Positions 1 through 11,312 of a DNA stretch of 64,000 nt are shown one piece after another (the first letter of the stretch is position 1; every line of letters starts with the position of its first letter). The stretch is from Azolla caroliniana (Eukaryota; Polypodiophyta). The stretch spans positions 9,486,001 to 9,550,000 of the forward strand of contig JBHGNT010000015.1 in the NCBI GenBank assembly GCA_043228905.1, in the 5' to 3' direction. A program made the position numbers and the translations under genes. The notes below the pieces were generated by a model. The model saw only the letters and a list, made by a program, of their open reading frames with translations, had not been told where the DNA came from and ran no database searches.

Positions 1-415
1 TTTTTCCGAATCAGCACGCTTCTTCCAACACTCACTCTCCTTGTGGCCCTTCTTGCCACAATACGAGCATTCTGTGTCGGCCTTTGCTTGTCGGTTTCCG
101 GCGTTCCCTTGACTCCCCCCCGCTTGTGGAGGGTCCATAACTATTGTCGTCACCAACTCTATGCCTTCTTTCCTGCTATTGTCGGCCACCTCCATTGTGT
201 GTCGATCCACCTCGTCCGCCCCACCCATGGGGCCGATCCACCTCTGTGTACCGCATCCGGCTGTTCGATTTATGGTCCTCGACCCACTGGTGTGGTTTTC
301 TTCGACCATCAGCATCGATTGCAAGTCGAATAAGGACAGGAGCTTCTCCAGGGTGCATATCGTTGTCTGGATTGGCCCACACCTCTATGTTAACCAAACA
401 CTACTTGTTTTGTTT
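1..415 (-). pseudogene. Ty1/copia gag C-terminal fragment, zinc-knuckle copy
   Basis: Read on the minus strand this is the end of a copia gag. An SMLL..EE-like stretch lies near 300-330, a Gly/Arg-rich segment near 190-260, and a CCHC knuckle (C-YC-KKGH-E-EC) at about 20-85. Frames are broken. It repeats the block at about 992-1383 at an offset near 988 bases, so it is a second copy of the same gag region. It is joined directly to the GAG-pre-integrase domain of the neighbouring copy at about 415. Retrotransposon capsid remnant with no host function expected. Confidence 0.7.
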
Positions 416-1383
416 GCAGTTCTTGAAGCCTTTGATAGCTGACGTGGCCGATCTTCTTGTGCCACAAGTCGATGTCTGATTTGACTTTTTGTCCCTTAGC
501 GAACAATGTAGTGTTGACGTCGTTTGTGTCGAGGATAAACATCCTCCCTTCCCAGCACCCTTGCGCGATGATTTGACCCTCTTCTTCGATGAAGCACCCA
601 AGGTGGGTGAACTGGACGTGCATCCCTTGGTCGATGATCTGTCCGACTGACACCAAGTTCTTCGTGATAGTTGGGAGGTGCAATACGTTCTTAAGTCTTC
701 CATTCTGTCGTACATGACTCAGGAGAACTTCGCCGACATGTTCGATGGGATGCACAAGGTTGTTCCGGTTTCTCCAAGTATGAAAACCACTCTTCTTGGC
801 TCGTCATATGATTCGACGCTCCGGGGTCGACGTACCACACCTCGTTCGGTTTCGAGGTGTTATTCTTCATCGGATTTGCCTTGTGCTTCATCACGAAGGC
901 TGGGGCCTTTCCGGTTTTGGATCCTTCTGATCCTTCAGCATAGTGCAATCATTGCCAATTTCTGTGTTCGGCTTTCCACAATCTGGATTTGTCTGAATTG
1001 GCACGCTTCTTCCAACACTTGCTCTCCCGGTGACCTTTCCGGCCACAGTACCAACATTCCGTTTCGGCCATTGCTTGCTAGTTTCCTGCACTGCCTTGAC
1101 TCCCCATACTTGTGGAGGGTCCAGAACTGCTGTGAGCACCACCTCTGTGCCTTCTTTCCTGCTCTTGTCGGCTACCACCATTGCATGCCGATCCACCTCG
1201 TTCGCCACAACCACGGGGCCGATCCGCCTCTATGTACAACATCTGGTTGTTGCATTGCATGTTCCTTGACACAACCGCGTGGTTTTCTTCGACTAGAAGC
1301 ATTGATTGCAAGTCAAAGAATGACGGTGGCTTCTCCTGTGTACATATTGCGGTCTAGATTGTCTCGTACCTCTATGCTAGACC
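6..1383. repeat. direct repeat of copia gag C-terminus (6-394 and 992-1383)
   Basis: The two blocks share many runs, for example GCACGCTTCTTCCAACACT at 14 and 1001, and similar sequence up to the CACCTCTATG / TACCTCTATG region at 379 and 1368. They are separated by protease and pre-integrase sequence. The arrangement fits unequal recombination or template switching between two related copia copies. Divergence is clear, so the event is not recent. Confidence 0.6.
416..950 (-). pseudogene. Ty1/copia protease and GAG-pre-integrase fragment
   Basis: The minus strand encodes the copia protease start (WYVDPGASNHMT, aspartate in D-x-GAS context) at about 800-850. The GAG-pre-integrase domain follows at 390-755, ending in DLWHKKIGHVSYQRLQELQTK, the classical histidine-bearing motif before the integrase zinc finger. 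Protease and pre-integrase lie in different frames, so at least one frameshift is present. Integrase is absent: the reading jumps back into gag at about 415. Copia identity is firm; it is a dead fragment. Confidence 0.8.
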
Positions 1384-1545
1384 ACCAAGACAAATCTAGA
1401 CCATTTCGTCCTCGTCCATCATGACATTGATGGACCCCAATGCGTCACATATCTCCTTGATCTTTGTGGTGTAGTCCGTGACCGTCATATCTCTCCGTCG
1501 GATATTGTTGAGCTCTTGCAAGAGCTACAATTTACGGACCGTGAA
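951..1545 (-). pseudogene. Ty1/copia gag fragment, UBN2 to zinc knuckle
   Basis: The minus strand carries the middle and end of copia gag. Codons near 1400-1500 give a TDYTTKIKEICD-like helix followed by an acidic DEDE stretch. LQSMLLVEENHAVV lies at about 1290-1311, a Gly/Arg-rich segment follows, and a CCHC knuckle (CWYCGRKGHRESKCWKK) sits at about 1005-1060. Continuous homology over three frames shows frameshifts. It runs into protease downstream, so 416-1545 was one element. The 5' part breaks off near 1545 beside a SINE-like segment. Confidence 0.75.
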
Positions 1546-1599
1546 ACTTGTCGTTGTCTTAGTGTATTTCGTACACTATGTGAAAAATGTATACAGTAC

Positions 1600-1690
1600 T
1601 AGATTCAATAAATATGAAAAAATAGAAGAAAATATAAAAATATATATTACATGCATAGGGCAAGATTCAAACCTTGTACACTTCTCGGAC
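1600..1690 (-). repeat. SINE-like tRNA-related segment
   Basis: The reverse complement contains CAAGGTTTGAATCTTGCCC followed by ATGCATGTAATATA and a T-rich tail. It closely matches 17481-17545 on the plus strand. The GGTTTGAATCT core resembles a pol III B box. It sits between two opposed copia fragments. Short and decayed, so the SINE assignment is tentative. Confidence 0.4.
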
Positions 1691-1744
1691 GAATTTACGA
1701 CGTATCTCTAAAAGGAAGGAATTCGACGAGAATTCTCATGCTAG

Positions 1745-3045
1745 CACACACCTTAGCAAAACAGCATAGCCGAGCAGAAAAATAGACACATAGTAGAGGT
1801 TGCACGGGCGATGATGAACGAAAAGAACCAGCTGAAATTGTACTGGGCAAAAGCGGCTAACACAACCATATACCTCATGAATAGGTGTACAAACTCAGGG
1901 GTACACGACGTAACCCCATATGAGATGTTTTTCAGAATGAAGCCAGAGTTATCATATGTGCGTATTATCGGCTCGATCGCCTATGTGCATATTCCCGACG
2001 AGACACGACAAAAGCTCGACCCGAAGTCGAAGAAATGTATCCTCGTAGGATACTCACTAGAGCAAAAGGGTTACATGTGCTATAAGCCCTCGACTCTAAA
2101 AGCTTGACTAAGTCAAGACGTCGTTTTCAACGAATCCGCATCCTAGTACGCACTAGAGACAACTTCGACTCTGATTCTGCTCGACCCAAAACCTACCAAA
2201 ATGGAGATAGAAGACAAAGATCGGCTCACGTGCATGTTCGAAGAAAGCCCGATTATGACAAGGCTTAGTGGGGCACAAGAGATTCTGAACGATCAAAGCA
2301 CATCTCGGCTGAGTCTGAAGCTGGACAAAGGGAAGGTGAAAATGCCTGAATATGAAGACCTGATGGACAATGAGTCAACTCACAGTGAGTTCGAAGGCCT
2401 CGACATTCAGATAAATGGAGTGAAGAAAGCAATTGCGGCTACAAACGAAAAACTCTGTCGGTCCACCCGTGTAAAGAACCCTGTAAGCTGATATGGTGAC
2501 GATGAGTACATGGCGTACCATTACGCCTTTATGATGAAGGTTGCTACTGTACAGGAGCCGGAAACCTTTTCCGAAGCCGCCAAGGACCTGCGATGGGTCA
2601 ACACGATGAATGAAGAAATGCAAGCCTTATGCAAAAACGAGACATGGGATCTCGTTTCTCAATCTCCGCACAAGACAGAGATTGGCTAGAGATGGATTTA
2701 CAAAGTGAAACACAATGCCGACAACTCCATAAATCGTTTCAAAGCACGACTCGTAGCGAAAGGATACACACAAACACATGGAGTCGACTACGAAGAGAGC
2801 TTTGCCCTAGTGTCAAAGATGATAACTGTGCGGATTGTGATCGCACTCGCAACAGCGAAAGGGTGGCACCTCCACCAGATGAACGTCAAGAATGCCTTTC
2901 TTCAAGGCGAATTGGAAGAGGCGGTGTACATGGTTCAGCCACCCGGCTTTGAATCGCGTACTCATCCAAAAGTCGTGTGCCGGCTCAAGAAGCCGATCTA
3001 CGGTCTTAAGCAAGCACCGCGTGCTTGGCATTCGAAGATCATGCA
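1745..3045 (+). pseudogene. Ty1/copia integrase C-terminus to RT start, fragment
   Basis: From 1750 the plus strand reads as the end of the integrase core (NSIAEQKNRHIVEVARAMM), then YWAKAANTTIYLMNRC and a CILVGYS box at 1811-2107. A linker with LCRSTRVKNPV follows at 2201-2491. The reverse transcriptase begins at 2620-3040 (FKARLVAKGYTQTHGVDYEESFALV, NVKNAFLQGELEE, YGLKQAPRAWH). In-frame stops at about 2104 and 2491 and a frame change near 2690 break it. Homology ends abruptly after RAWHSKI, so the YVDD box, RNase H and 3' LTR are missing. Confidence 0.85.
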
Positions 3046-3332
3046 GATTTCGAATGACGAACTCGGACAACTCCTTGTACATCCGAAACAAGTCGAACAA
3101 CCCGATTAATTAAATATCCCTTTTACATTCTGGACTCTAACCGGCCCTTCTTGCCTTGCCAGCCAACAAGATGGATCATCATCGTGATTCAGTCTCATAT
3201 TCCCAACACTTGCCTCTCCAATACATACATTCACCATGTGCAGTGTGCTGCAGTAGTTGTGTCCTCTTTGTTTGTGTGATGATGTGAGGCAGAAGAAGAA
3301 GAAGCAGAAGATGGGTGAGGGGGACTGTGTAG

Positions 3333-4934
3333 ATGGCAAAGAAGCTTTTTGTGGAGGATGTGGTGTCCAGTTTGCAGGCCTGCAAGAGAGAGCGGAATCT
3401 AGGAACTGCACGGGCTGTCCAGAAGCTGATTCGTGAGAATGGGCTGGAAAGCGATCGGGCCATCGGGAATCACCTCGTCCCTGCATTCATTGAATGTGGG
3501 AGCCTGCTGGAGGCCCAGAATGCCTTTGACAAGCTTGTGTATCCCAACGTCTGCTCCTGGACCTACCTCATCCAGGGTTATGTTCATGCCGGCCACTTCC
3601 ACCATGCTCTCCACTTGTTCTGGCAGATGATGCAGCAGCACATACACTTCTTACATCCTAATCGCTTTACCATCCTGGCTGTGCTCAAGGCCTGCACTAA
3701 GTTGAAGTGCCTCGTAAGGGGCCGCCAAGTCCATTCTGAGGTTGTTTACCATGGATTAGAAGATGATGATTTCATCGGAAATAGCCTGGTGGACATGTAT
3801 GCAAAATACGGGTCCTTGGGAGAAGCTCACAAAGTGCTTGATCGTCTGCCTGTGAGAGATGTGATTTCGTGGACTGCATTGATTGCTGGGTATGCCGAGC
3901 ATGGGCTTCCCAAGGACGCATTGCGATGTTTGGAATGGATGAAAGCCGGGGGTGTGGAACCAAATGCCATCACATACTTGTACTCCTTGAAAGCTTGTGC
4001 AGCTTTGAGGGCCATAGACAGAGGACGCGAGATACATGCTGAATTGGTCAAAGACGGGTTTGAATGTGACGAATTATCAGGGAGCACGCTCATGGACTTG
4101 TATGCAAAATGTGGTTTGACGGAAGAGGCTCATGAAGTGTTGCTGGAACTGCCAGTTCAGAATGCTGTGCTGTGGACAACATTGATTGCAGGGTATGCCG
4201 AGCAGGGGTTGGGTGAGGATGCACTGGCATGCCTAGAGCAAATGCAGCTCTCTGGTGTGACGCCAGATGAGGTGACATTTATTTGTAGCTTGAAAGCGTG
4301 TGGAACCCTAGGATTAGTGGACAAGGGACAAGAACTGCATGCTGAGATGATCAAAGAGGAGCATGAGAGGAACCCTTTGATTGGAAGCACAGTAGTTGAT
4401 ATGTATGGCAAGTGTGGTCTGCTTTTGGAAATGAGAGAAATTTTTGAAGAGCTGGCACTGCGAGATGTAGTAACATGGACAGCTCTGATAGCAGGCTATG
4501 CATCTCAAGGAAAGAGTGAACTTGTCTTTTACCACTTTGAGCAGATGTGCAAGGAGGGCATTGAACCAAATGAAACGACTTTTTTGGTTCTTTTCACTAC
4601 ATGCAATCATGCAGGCCTGGTGTGGAAAGGTGTAGAGTTATATGAAAGCATGATTAGAGAGCATGCAATGGCTCCCACGATCAAGCATCTGAACTGTATG
4701 GTTGACCTTGTGGGTCGAGCAGGGCAGCTGGATGAGGCTTCAGGAATGCTTCAACAGATGCCGATTCAACCGAATGTCGTAACATGGGAAACAATTCTGG
4801 GTTCATGTCGGAAGTGGGGCAATGTTGCACTTGCTAGGCATGCCTTTGAGAGTGCAGTGAGATTGGATGAACAGCACCATGGTGTGCTGGTATTGATGTC
4901 CAATATATATGCTAATGATGACTATGATCATTAA
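3333..4934 (+). CDS. PLS-class pentatricopeptide repeat protein, short E domain
   Basis: A single 533-residue ORF; an in-frame TAG lies directly before the ATG, fixing the start. It carries about thirteen PPR motifs in P-L-S order, with recurring S(V)WTALIAGYAE(H/Q)G, LKAC..L....GR.(I/L)HAE and G..LVDMYAKCGS-like motifs. The end (residue ~480 on: VTWETILGSCRKWGNVALARHAFE..VRLDE) is the start of an E1 motif. It stops at MSNIYANDDYDH, without E2, E+ or DYW. Such proteins bind single-stranded RNA in plastids or mitochondria and usually help C-to-U editing; this one would need a partner deaminase. Target not predictable here. The N-terminus (MAKKLFVEDVV) is not an obvious transit peptide. The gene may be a recently truncated copy. 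Confidence 0.85.
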   Translation: MAKKLFVEDVVSSLQACKRERNLGTARAVQKLIRENGLESDRAIGNHLVPAFIECGSLLEAQNAFDKLVYPNVCSWTYLIQGYVHAGHFHHALHLFWQMMQQHIHFLHPNRFTILAVLKACTKLKCLVRGRQVHSEVVYHGLEDDDFIGNSLVDMYAKYGSLGEAHKVLDRLPVRDVISWTALIAGYAEHGLPKDALRCLEWMKAGGVEPNAITYLYSLKACAALRAIDRGREIHAELVKDGFECDELSGSTLMDLYAKCGLTEEAHEVLLELPVQNAVLWTTLIAGYAEQGLGEDALACLEQMQLSGVTPDEVTFICSLKACGTLGLVDKGQELHAEMIKEEHERNPLIGSTVVDMYGKCGLLLEMREIFEELALRDVVTWTALIAGYASQGKSELVFYHFEQMCKEGIEPNETTFLVLFTTCNHAGLVWKGVELYESMIREHAMAPTIKHLNCMVDLVGRAGQLDEASGMLQQMPIQPNVVTWETILGSCRKWGNVALARHAFESAVRLDEQHHGVLVLMSNIYANDDYDH

Positions 4935-5035
4935 AGTTGAGGAAGTAAATAGTCAAAAGATATCAATCATCCATACATCCTATGTGTATAGTAGTTGTAC
5001 CAACCTTATTTGTACAGCACTCTCTTCCCCTGATT

Positions 5036-5390
5036 TCGAGCACATGTGGAAGGAAGGCATTGAACCAAATGATACAACTTTTTTGGTTCGTTCTGCTACA
5101 TGGTCTAGGTGGAAAGATGTAGTCGCATGGTATCATGATTAGAGAATGTCTGATGGCTCCATGATCAAGATTCAGATCAAATGTCATTACATGGGTTCAT
5201 GTCAGAGGTGGGGCACGCATTTGAGAGTGCAGTGAAGTTGGATGAACAGAACCATGGCATACCTGGTATTGATGGCCAATATATATGCTGATTATGACTA
5301 ATGATCATTTAAGTTGATGAAGTAAAATGGCAAAAAGATACTATGTGTATAACGGTTGTGACGAGTGAATTTGTATGTCACACTCTTTTT
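5036..5390 (+). pseudogene. decayed tandem copy of the PPR gene 3' end
   Basis: Sequence from 5041 repeats the PPR gene from about 4549: the MWKEGIEPNDTTFLVR segment matches MCKEGIEPNETTFLVL. Further blocks match the E1 region (GGGGCACGCATTTGAGAGTGCAGTGAAGTTGGATGAACAG type) and even the 3' flank beyond the stop (GATCATTAAAGTTGAGGAAG against GATCATTTAAGTTGATGAAG). Several internal deletions and stops remove coding capacity. The unit therefore spans the last two repeats plus about 100 bases of 3' flank. Confidence 0.8.
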
Positions 5391-6159
5391 CTGATCTGTA
5401 CGTCGTTTTCCTCCCCTGAGACTTTACCATGCGTTTGTGGAAAGTCTGCAAATGTCACATGGAGCACAAAATTCATGCTGCACAAAGTAGAATGGGCAAT
5501 GGTCCTATAGACATTTCACAACTACAACAACGTTTGCAGATTTTTCAACCAAACAAACATTTTTCGAAATGCCCTAGGTCACGCCCTTATGGAAAATCTT
5601 TTCATTAGATTTAGCATTAATAAGTGCCAAAATGATATACTTGTCTGTAAGAAGGTATGCAACTAAAACTTAAGAGGCCGATGAAGATTGAAAAGATGGC
5701 ATGAAGCTAGAAGATATATTTACAGTATGGAGAAGGGCATCACACTATGGTTATGGACAAAGAACTTCCAATAAAATTTGCAAGGTTATGTCGGAATAAA
5801 AAAAGTAAGATGGACCATAGATGAGGGATTCTTCACCACAACTCTTCCAATTATACTACTTTTAGAATGATCCCTCCTTCCTCTTTGTATACGGTCGGTG
5901 AGAATGGGAAATTGAGGTACAGCGTAAGGTCTAGGGTCCTGGGTGACCTGGGTTGTTGAAGTACCTATTTATCAAGGTGATGATTTATATATTTATTCCA
6001 CACATTTTTTAGGGCACGAAAGATGATAAACCTGCATTCCAAGATCTTTCCCTGCACAGCGGTAAATTTTATTCATTTTCTAAATGAAACTTGTGTACTT
6101 AAGTCATTGAAATTAATTGATGATCCAAAATAAAAAAAGGAATTGCAATTACTTTGATT
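5391..6159. other. AT-rich stretch without recognisable gene
   Basis: No ORF with recognisable content, no RNA gene and no clear repeat family. The last 30 bases (about 6132-6161) are similar to 11312-11340 on the far side of the composite insertion. Confidence 0.5.
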
Positions 6160-6461
6160 TGTTGACTAAACAAATGAAAACATTTGAAACTTATTAATAT
6201 AAATAAAATGACAAAGTTTTACACCAATAGCACAAAATGAGAGGAAACACTACATTCAATGGAAGTGGAAAACATAAATAGTAATTACTAACAACTAATG
6301 ACACTAAATTTCCCTACCGGGAAACCCCCCTTGAGGATCATAACTTCCTTAAATAGAGTTTTATTGGAAGCCCAAACGTTCGTGAGATGAAACATTTGTG
6401 CTTCCAAGATTTATTTTAATAATCTATTCTTTTATTTTATGTAATTGTAACGGTCGTAACA
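6160..6461 (-). repeat. LTR of gypsy element P (3' LTR, minus orientation)
   Basis: In minus orientation it starts TGTTACGACCGTTACA and ends GTTTAGTCAACA, giving TG...CA ends and about 302 bases. A purine-rich tract (CTAGCGGGAGAG) lies immediately upstream on the minus strand at 6462-6473, as expected of a polypurine tract. The first 90 bases recur at 11222-11312. It follows the chromodomain end of a gypsy pol, the right place for a 3' LTR. Confidence 0.65.
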
Positions 6462-6473
6462 CTCTCCCGCTAG

Positions 6474-6890
6474 TCGAGAGAGTTTCGACCTCGAAACTAT
6501 TGCATAGAGGTTTCTAAGTTTGGGGCCCTGGTTGTCGTAGTGGCTCAAGTAGCCATTCAAACCCTGCTTGTAGCAACACTTCTTCAATTACCTATGACAC
6601 TTCAAATAGGCAGTTTCCCTCTCCACTTGATGAAATAATGTCTTCTCCCTCTATGGACCCGTGTCTTCAAAAGTGCTTTAGGTTGACATCTACTAGTTGG
6701 CTCATGACCCCATGTTTCATTTGGGTGGAAACATTTTAGCAAGCTAACATGAAAAACATCATGCAACTTGGATGCCTCCGGGAGTTGTAATTTGTAGGAT
6801 ACGTTGTTGAGTTGTTTGACCACCTTGTACAGTCTGTAGAACCTATGATTAAACTTGGGCGTGAGGCCCTGAGATAACGACCAACGAGTG
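6474..6890 (-). pseudogene. Ty3/gypsy chromovirus integrase C-terminus with chromodomain
   Basis: The minus-strand ORF 6602-6823 contains NNVSYKLQLPEASKLHDVFHVSLLK, the typical end of chromoviral integrase, then KTRVHRGRRHYFIKWRGKLP, the core of a chromodomain. The following W..E part is in another frame. Chromodomains direct integration to marked chromatin. The rest of pol is missing: upstream sequence changes to LINE within about 100 bases. Confidence 0.75.
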
Positions 6891-9060
6891 AACTACCACA
6901 AAAGAAGTCCTTTTAACTTTAGAACATACTTTCTCATCCCAACTTGCGAATAAAAATGAAGGCATTCCACATATTCCAATTAAACCATAGCCCGATACAT
7001 CAAGAACTCAAAAATAATTTAAAAATGAGGCATTGGCTCATTGTTCTCCATATGTGCAAAAACCCAACTGAAGGAAGATAGAATTACTTTAGTTAGAGAC
7101 ATCCACACTAAACTGATACAACTCCAAACCACCCTTGCCATCGGGCATTAAATAAATCGATGCCTACTATGTTCCAATTCCACCGAACAAAAGAAGCGTG
7201 ATCCTTTAATAATGTTTCTTTTTTTTAATGCATCACCCAATGGTAAAGCTCCAACCATAACTCTCCAAATAAATACCTTGGCTCGTAGCATCAATCGAGA
7301 ACACCAACCTGTAATGGGCTTATGAAAACCCCATATCTTTATAACCCTTTTGTGTAACCACATATGTTTGTCAATCAACTTGCCATAGTCAATCTCTTAT
7401 TTCCAACAAACCTCCAATCAATCTCTTCATATCGCCCATCTAAATTAGGAATTGGCTCATAGGAAGATAGTTTTTGTTGCAACTCATCCCAATATAAAGG
7501 TATAACCTTTTGGAATACGAAATTTTGATCTTATTGTTCGAAAAGCCACACCAACATAGCATCCTTAGTTGTTATAAAACCCAATCTAGCAATCCGATTA
7601 AATTGAAGGTTAAGAATTTGTTTGCCTTCCCACCTCAACAACCTTGATGTCGCCAAAACCTCCATTTGTAATGAATTGGCACATCCCCTTTCTTGTGGAG
7701 GATGGCATTCCACAAAATCCAACATACTTTCCCAAGATGTCAACAAATGATTAACTATCATAAGACCTTGCACATTTGACATCCCTGTCAGAATTATTAC
7801 ATTCCACCAATTCACTTCAACCTTCATGTTTCCAAGCTTAAATCTATTCTTCTCTATAAAGTATGCCACCATTTCTGTCCAAGGTTGTACACCTTCAAAC
7901 ATAAATCGAATGAAAGTAAATCGACGAGCCACCATATGCTCATATAAATTCAATATTGATGCCCCACCAAGACGCTTCGGAGTACAAACATGATCCCATG
8001 CCAACACGACAAGGCACTTTTCCCTTTTCTTTTCCATAACAACATTCGCATTGAATGTGACAACATTTCAAAAGCTTTCTTTGACCATGGGAGCAAAGGA
8101 AGATAATAAGATACCACAGAGACCATAATCGATTGGACCACCTTAAGTCATACATGAAAAAGCCAAAATTGAGACCTCCAATACATAAATTTATCCTCCA
8201 ACCTTTTGGATACCCACTCAATAAGTTTCACATGAGAAACTTCCACCCCAATTCGATATCCAAGGTGACAACAAATCATACCACGATGTACTATCCTTCT
8301 TGACCACCCCAACCCTAACACATCTTGTTATGTACATGAAATGAGGACAGATTTATGCATATTAATTCTCAATCCTAAAGCATTTGAAAACACATCTCGT
8401 CTTATTAATATTTTCTTCATTAGGTGCCAAAAACATAATATGGTCATCTGCGAGAGCTTCAACAATACATGGATTCCCTGATGACAACCTTAGTCTAAGC
8501 AATTCATCCTCCATAGCCATATTGTGTAACTTAACAAGAATAGGATGTGTCACAATAGTGAATAGTAAAGGACTTACTGGGCATCCGTGTCTAACTAACC
8601 TCCAAATAGAAATTGGTTGTGTTAATCCTCCATTAAACATCACATGTGAAACCGAACCCTCCCCTAACATGTATATCAATTGAGACATACGGTCACTAAA
8701 ACCCATATGAGACATCAACTGATTTATAAATGACCAATCCACATTATCATAGGCTTTCTCGATATCCAATTGTAGCAACACTAATTCTTGTTTAAATTCC
8801 TTTGCATAGTCAATTGTCATTTGAACGTTAAAAATATTATGTAAAATGTCTCTTTTTGCTAAGAACCCATATTGAGCATTATGAATAATAGAAGGTAAAA
8901 CCTTATGCAACCTATTGGCCATCACTTTTGCAGAAATCTTGTACATTCCCCCCCATCAATGAAATAGGCCTCCATTGAGCAAAGGAAGATGGAGATGGCA
9001 CCTTCGGCAAAAGCTTTATCAAACCAATCTTCAAAGAATGAGGCATTTCTCCTAATGTCC
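6891..9060 (-). pseudogene. LINE ORF2, reverse transcriptase and C-terminal part
   Basis: The minus strand carries a non-LTR RT. Residues at 8362-8946 include ANRLHKVLPSIIHNAQYGFL, LLQLDIEKAYDNVDWSFI, WRLVRHGCPVSPLLF and an ADD box written ALADDHIMF (YADD is usual). The thumb and post-RT segment follows at 7531-8037 (WDHVCTPKRLGGASILNL). A zf-RVT-like end (RLMLRAKVFIWRVMVGALPLGDALKKR) lies at 7148-7378. Frames change several times, so it cannot be functional. No clear poly-A tail is visible at the 3' end. Confidence 0.8.
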
Positions 9061-10566
9061 ACACCTTCTAAAATAAAACTATAAAAGGCCCCTTTAACCT
9101 AATTACATATTTCTTAAAGAGTTCATGACATGTCAATCCATCCCACCCAAGACCCTTATCATTAGCAAGATGTGACATGACATGTTCCGCCTCATCCTCT
9201 GAAATATTCGCATCTAATGATTGTGCCACATCATGCGATACATGATTTTTCTCTCTATTAAAAAATACACCTCTATCACTTTTAACATTATCATCAATAC
9301 ACACATGTACATCCAACAATTGTGTGTAATATTCTATGCGTTTCTTCACAATTTCTTGAGGATCGGAACACATGATACCATTTTCCTCTAACCTTACCAC
9401 ATTATGTTTTGCATGTGATTCATGAAGGTCTTGAAAATTTTTATGTGATTGACAATTAACATCCTCCACTTCTTGTCTTAGACGATGTAGTCTAACATGT
9501 TGATAATTTGTTGTCGTAAGATCATGCATCACAAAAATTAATACCTCTTGATATCCCGTTAACTCTACATCCGTTGGCCAATAAGTTAACAATGAGTTGC
9601 ATTTATCAAGCAAATTAACTAGGAGACTTAATTTCTTTCTCCTTTTAAAAGCATGGTGAATTCCATAATACCTAGTTAATCTCTGACCATTTGCAACAAA
9701 TACTTCCCATGCTTCATACCCATTAAATTGAACATGATAGGCAAATGCATCAATCAATTCACACATATAGGCATGGAAGACCCCATGATCCAAAACTGAT
9801 GAATTAAAAATCGACGACGGTTTTCCTAAAAACTCATGAAAAGCTCTAATTGAGTGGTGAGTGAATTCAAAATTTAATAGGAAATGATCTGATATAATTG
9901 ACCCATAAGATACTGAAATATCCAAAATGTCTGGTAAAAATCCTTCGGTATGCATTACATACATTTGATCCAAGCTACTCCAAGTATCCTTATATTGAGC
10001 CGATTGAAAGGTATAACCAGGTTCCATCTCCCATCCATTTCCATACATCCCTTAACATGACTTCAGTCTCAAAATCTCCCCATTCTTGAGCCTCTAGTCC
10101 ATCCACAATAGAGTGGATAGATGTTGATTGATCTGTCTCACAACAAATATTAAAATCTCCCATCAATAAACCCGGTCTACCATTATCAAGCACTGAGTTT
10201 ACAAATCTCCATAACAACTTTCGTTCTTGTGAAACATCGATGCGTACACACCAACTATAGTAACCAAAGAACTTGCCCTTCAGAACATATCTCTACTGTG
10301 ATAAATCTTCCAAATTAATCTGAAACAATTACTTTTGGGTGAAATTTATTTCTTATGAACATGACAATCCTAGAATAATCCCCATGAACATTGCCAGCAT
10401 AACATAATTATAACCCTTAGCATAACTAATTAATCCAACATTACGATGATCTTTATTCTCTATTGCACATAAAACATCTCATTGCTCACTTAACACAATC
10501 CTCCAAGCCTCATGCATTCTAAATCTAGGACACAATCCCCTCACATTCCATGTGGTGATCTTCATA
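9061..10566 (-). pseudogene. LINE ORF2, AP-type endonuclease and linker
   Basis: On the minus strand the protein begins at about 10566 with MKITTWNVRGLCPRFRMHEAW, the N-terminal motif of LINE apurinic endonucleases. LLMGDFNICCE follows near 10165, then LDQMYV and SDHFLLNFEF near 9880-9980. The linker to RT runs in one long frame (9068-10048). An in-frame stop follows LSEQ near 10480 and a frame change lies near 10000. Together with 6891-9060 this is a nearly full-length but dead LINE ORF2. Confidence 0.8.
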
Positions 10567-10568
10567 CT

Positions 10569-11012
10569 TTATTTTTTCCTTTTATTCGAGAATTCTCCTT
10601 CTCCTTCACTGCTAATGTTTCTGCCATATCTTGAAATAAATCCCCTACGATTGCATACAAAATTACTATGGGAATACAAAACTCCAGACCCTAGTGGCTC
10701 CTCATGTGAATGAGGCACTGATTTCCGTTTATTCCAAGGAACATATAATTTACCTTTATTATCAAAAGATAATTTCTTTGGATAGTCCTCTTGACAAGCC
10801 CATGGTTTATTCCGCATGCGATTTGTTTGTTGAATCAATGTGACCTTCTCCATAGATACATTATGCCCAACATTCTTATTAAACTTCTTCATCTTTCCAA
10901 AAACTATTGACCATTGCCCTTCATCCTCTAGAGTCTTTATATCCTTGTCCCTCACAATCTCAAAAATACAACAAATAAAATACGATTTTAAAGGAAACGA
11001 ACATCGTGGCAA
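10569..11012 (-). pseudogene. probable LINE 5' region upstream of endonuclease
   Basis: A minus-strand ORF of 147 residues ends just before the endonuclease start. It is basic and lysine-rich, with a C-terminal Arg/Lys cluster, and has no CCHC knuckle or RRM that I recognise. By position it could be the tail of LINE ORF1 or a 5' extension of ORF2. The family cannot be named from sequence alone. Confidence 0.35.
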
Positions 11013-11054
11013 GACGATACATCAAAAATAGTGTTTGTCCTTCTCCAACATCTC

Positions 11055-11130
11055 TCTCTCTTAGCTTACCCCATTGGTAAGTTGTTACCCTACAAGCCAC
11101 TATGTCTTGGGTTTGAAACCCAATTTCACT
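11055..11130 (+). repeat. SINE-like tRNA-related head
   Basis: TTAGCTTACCCCATTGGTAAG resembles a pol III A box and GGGTTTGAAACCC, about 40 bases downstream, resembles a B box. The spacing fits a tRNA-derived SINE head. A second B-box-like run on the opposite strand (GGGTTCAACCCC, 11186-11200) lies close by. No full cloverleaf is evident. Confidence 0.4.
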
Positions 11131-11221
11131 CACCTCTCTATTATTATATACTTCATACATATCTCTTAGTTCACGAGATGCCATTGTGGAATGTAGGGGT
11201 TGAACCCATGACCTCCTGGTC

Positions 11222-11312
11222 TCCAAACATTTGTGAGATGAAACGTTTGTGCTTCCAAGATTTATTTTAATAATGTATTCTTTTATTTTATGTAATTGTA
11301 ATGATCATAACA
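11222..11312 (-). repeat. LTR fragment of gypsy element P (right copy)
   Basis: Repeats the first 90 bases of the LTR at 6160-6461 in the same orientation (AAACGTTTGTGCTTCC, TTTATTTTAATAAT, TATGTAATTGTAA shared), with the terminal TGTTA on the minus strand. The inner part of this LTR is lost against SINE/LINE sequence. Confidence 0.6.

Noticed and set aside
7148-7378. Host gene with zf-RVT domain
   Set aside because: It is the C-terminal end of the LINE ORF2, continuous in order with RT and endonuclease upstream.
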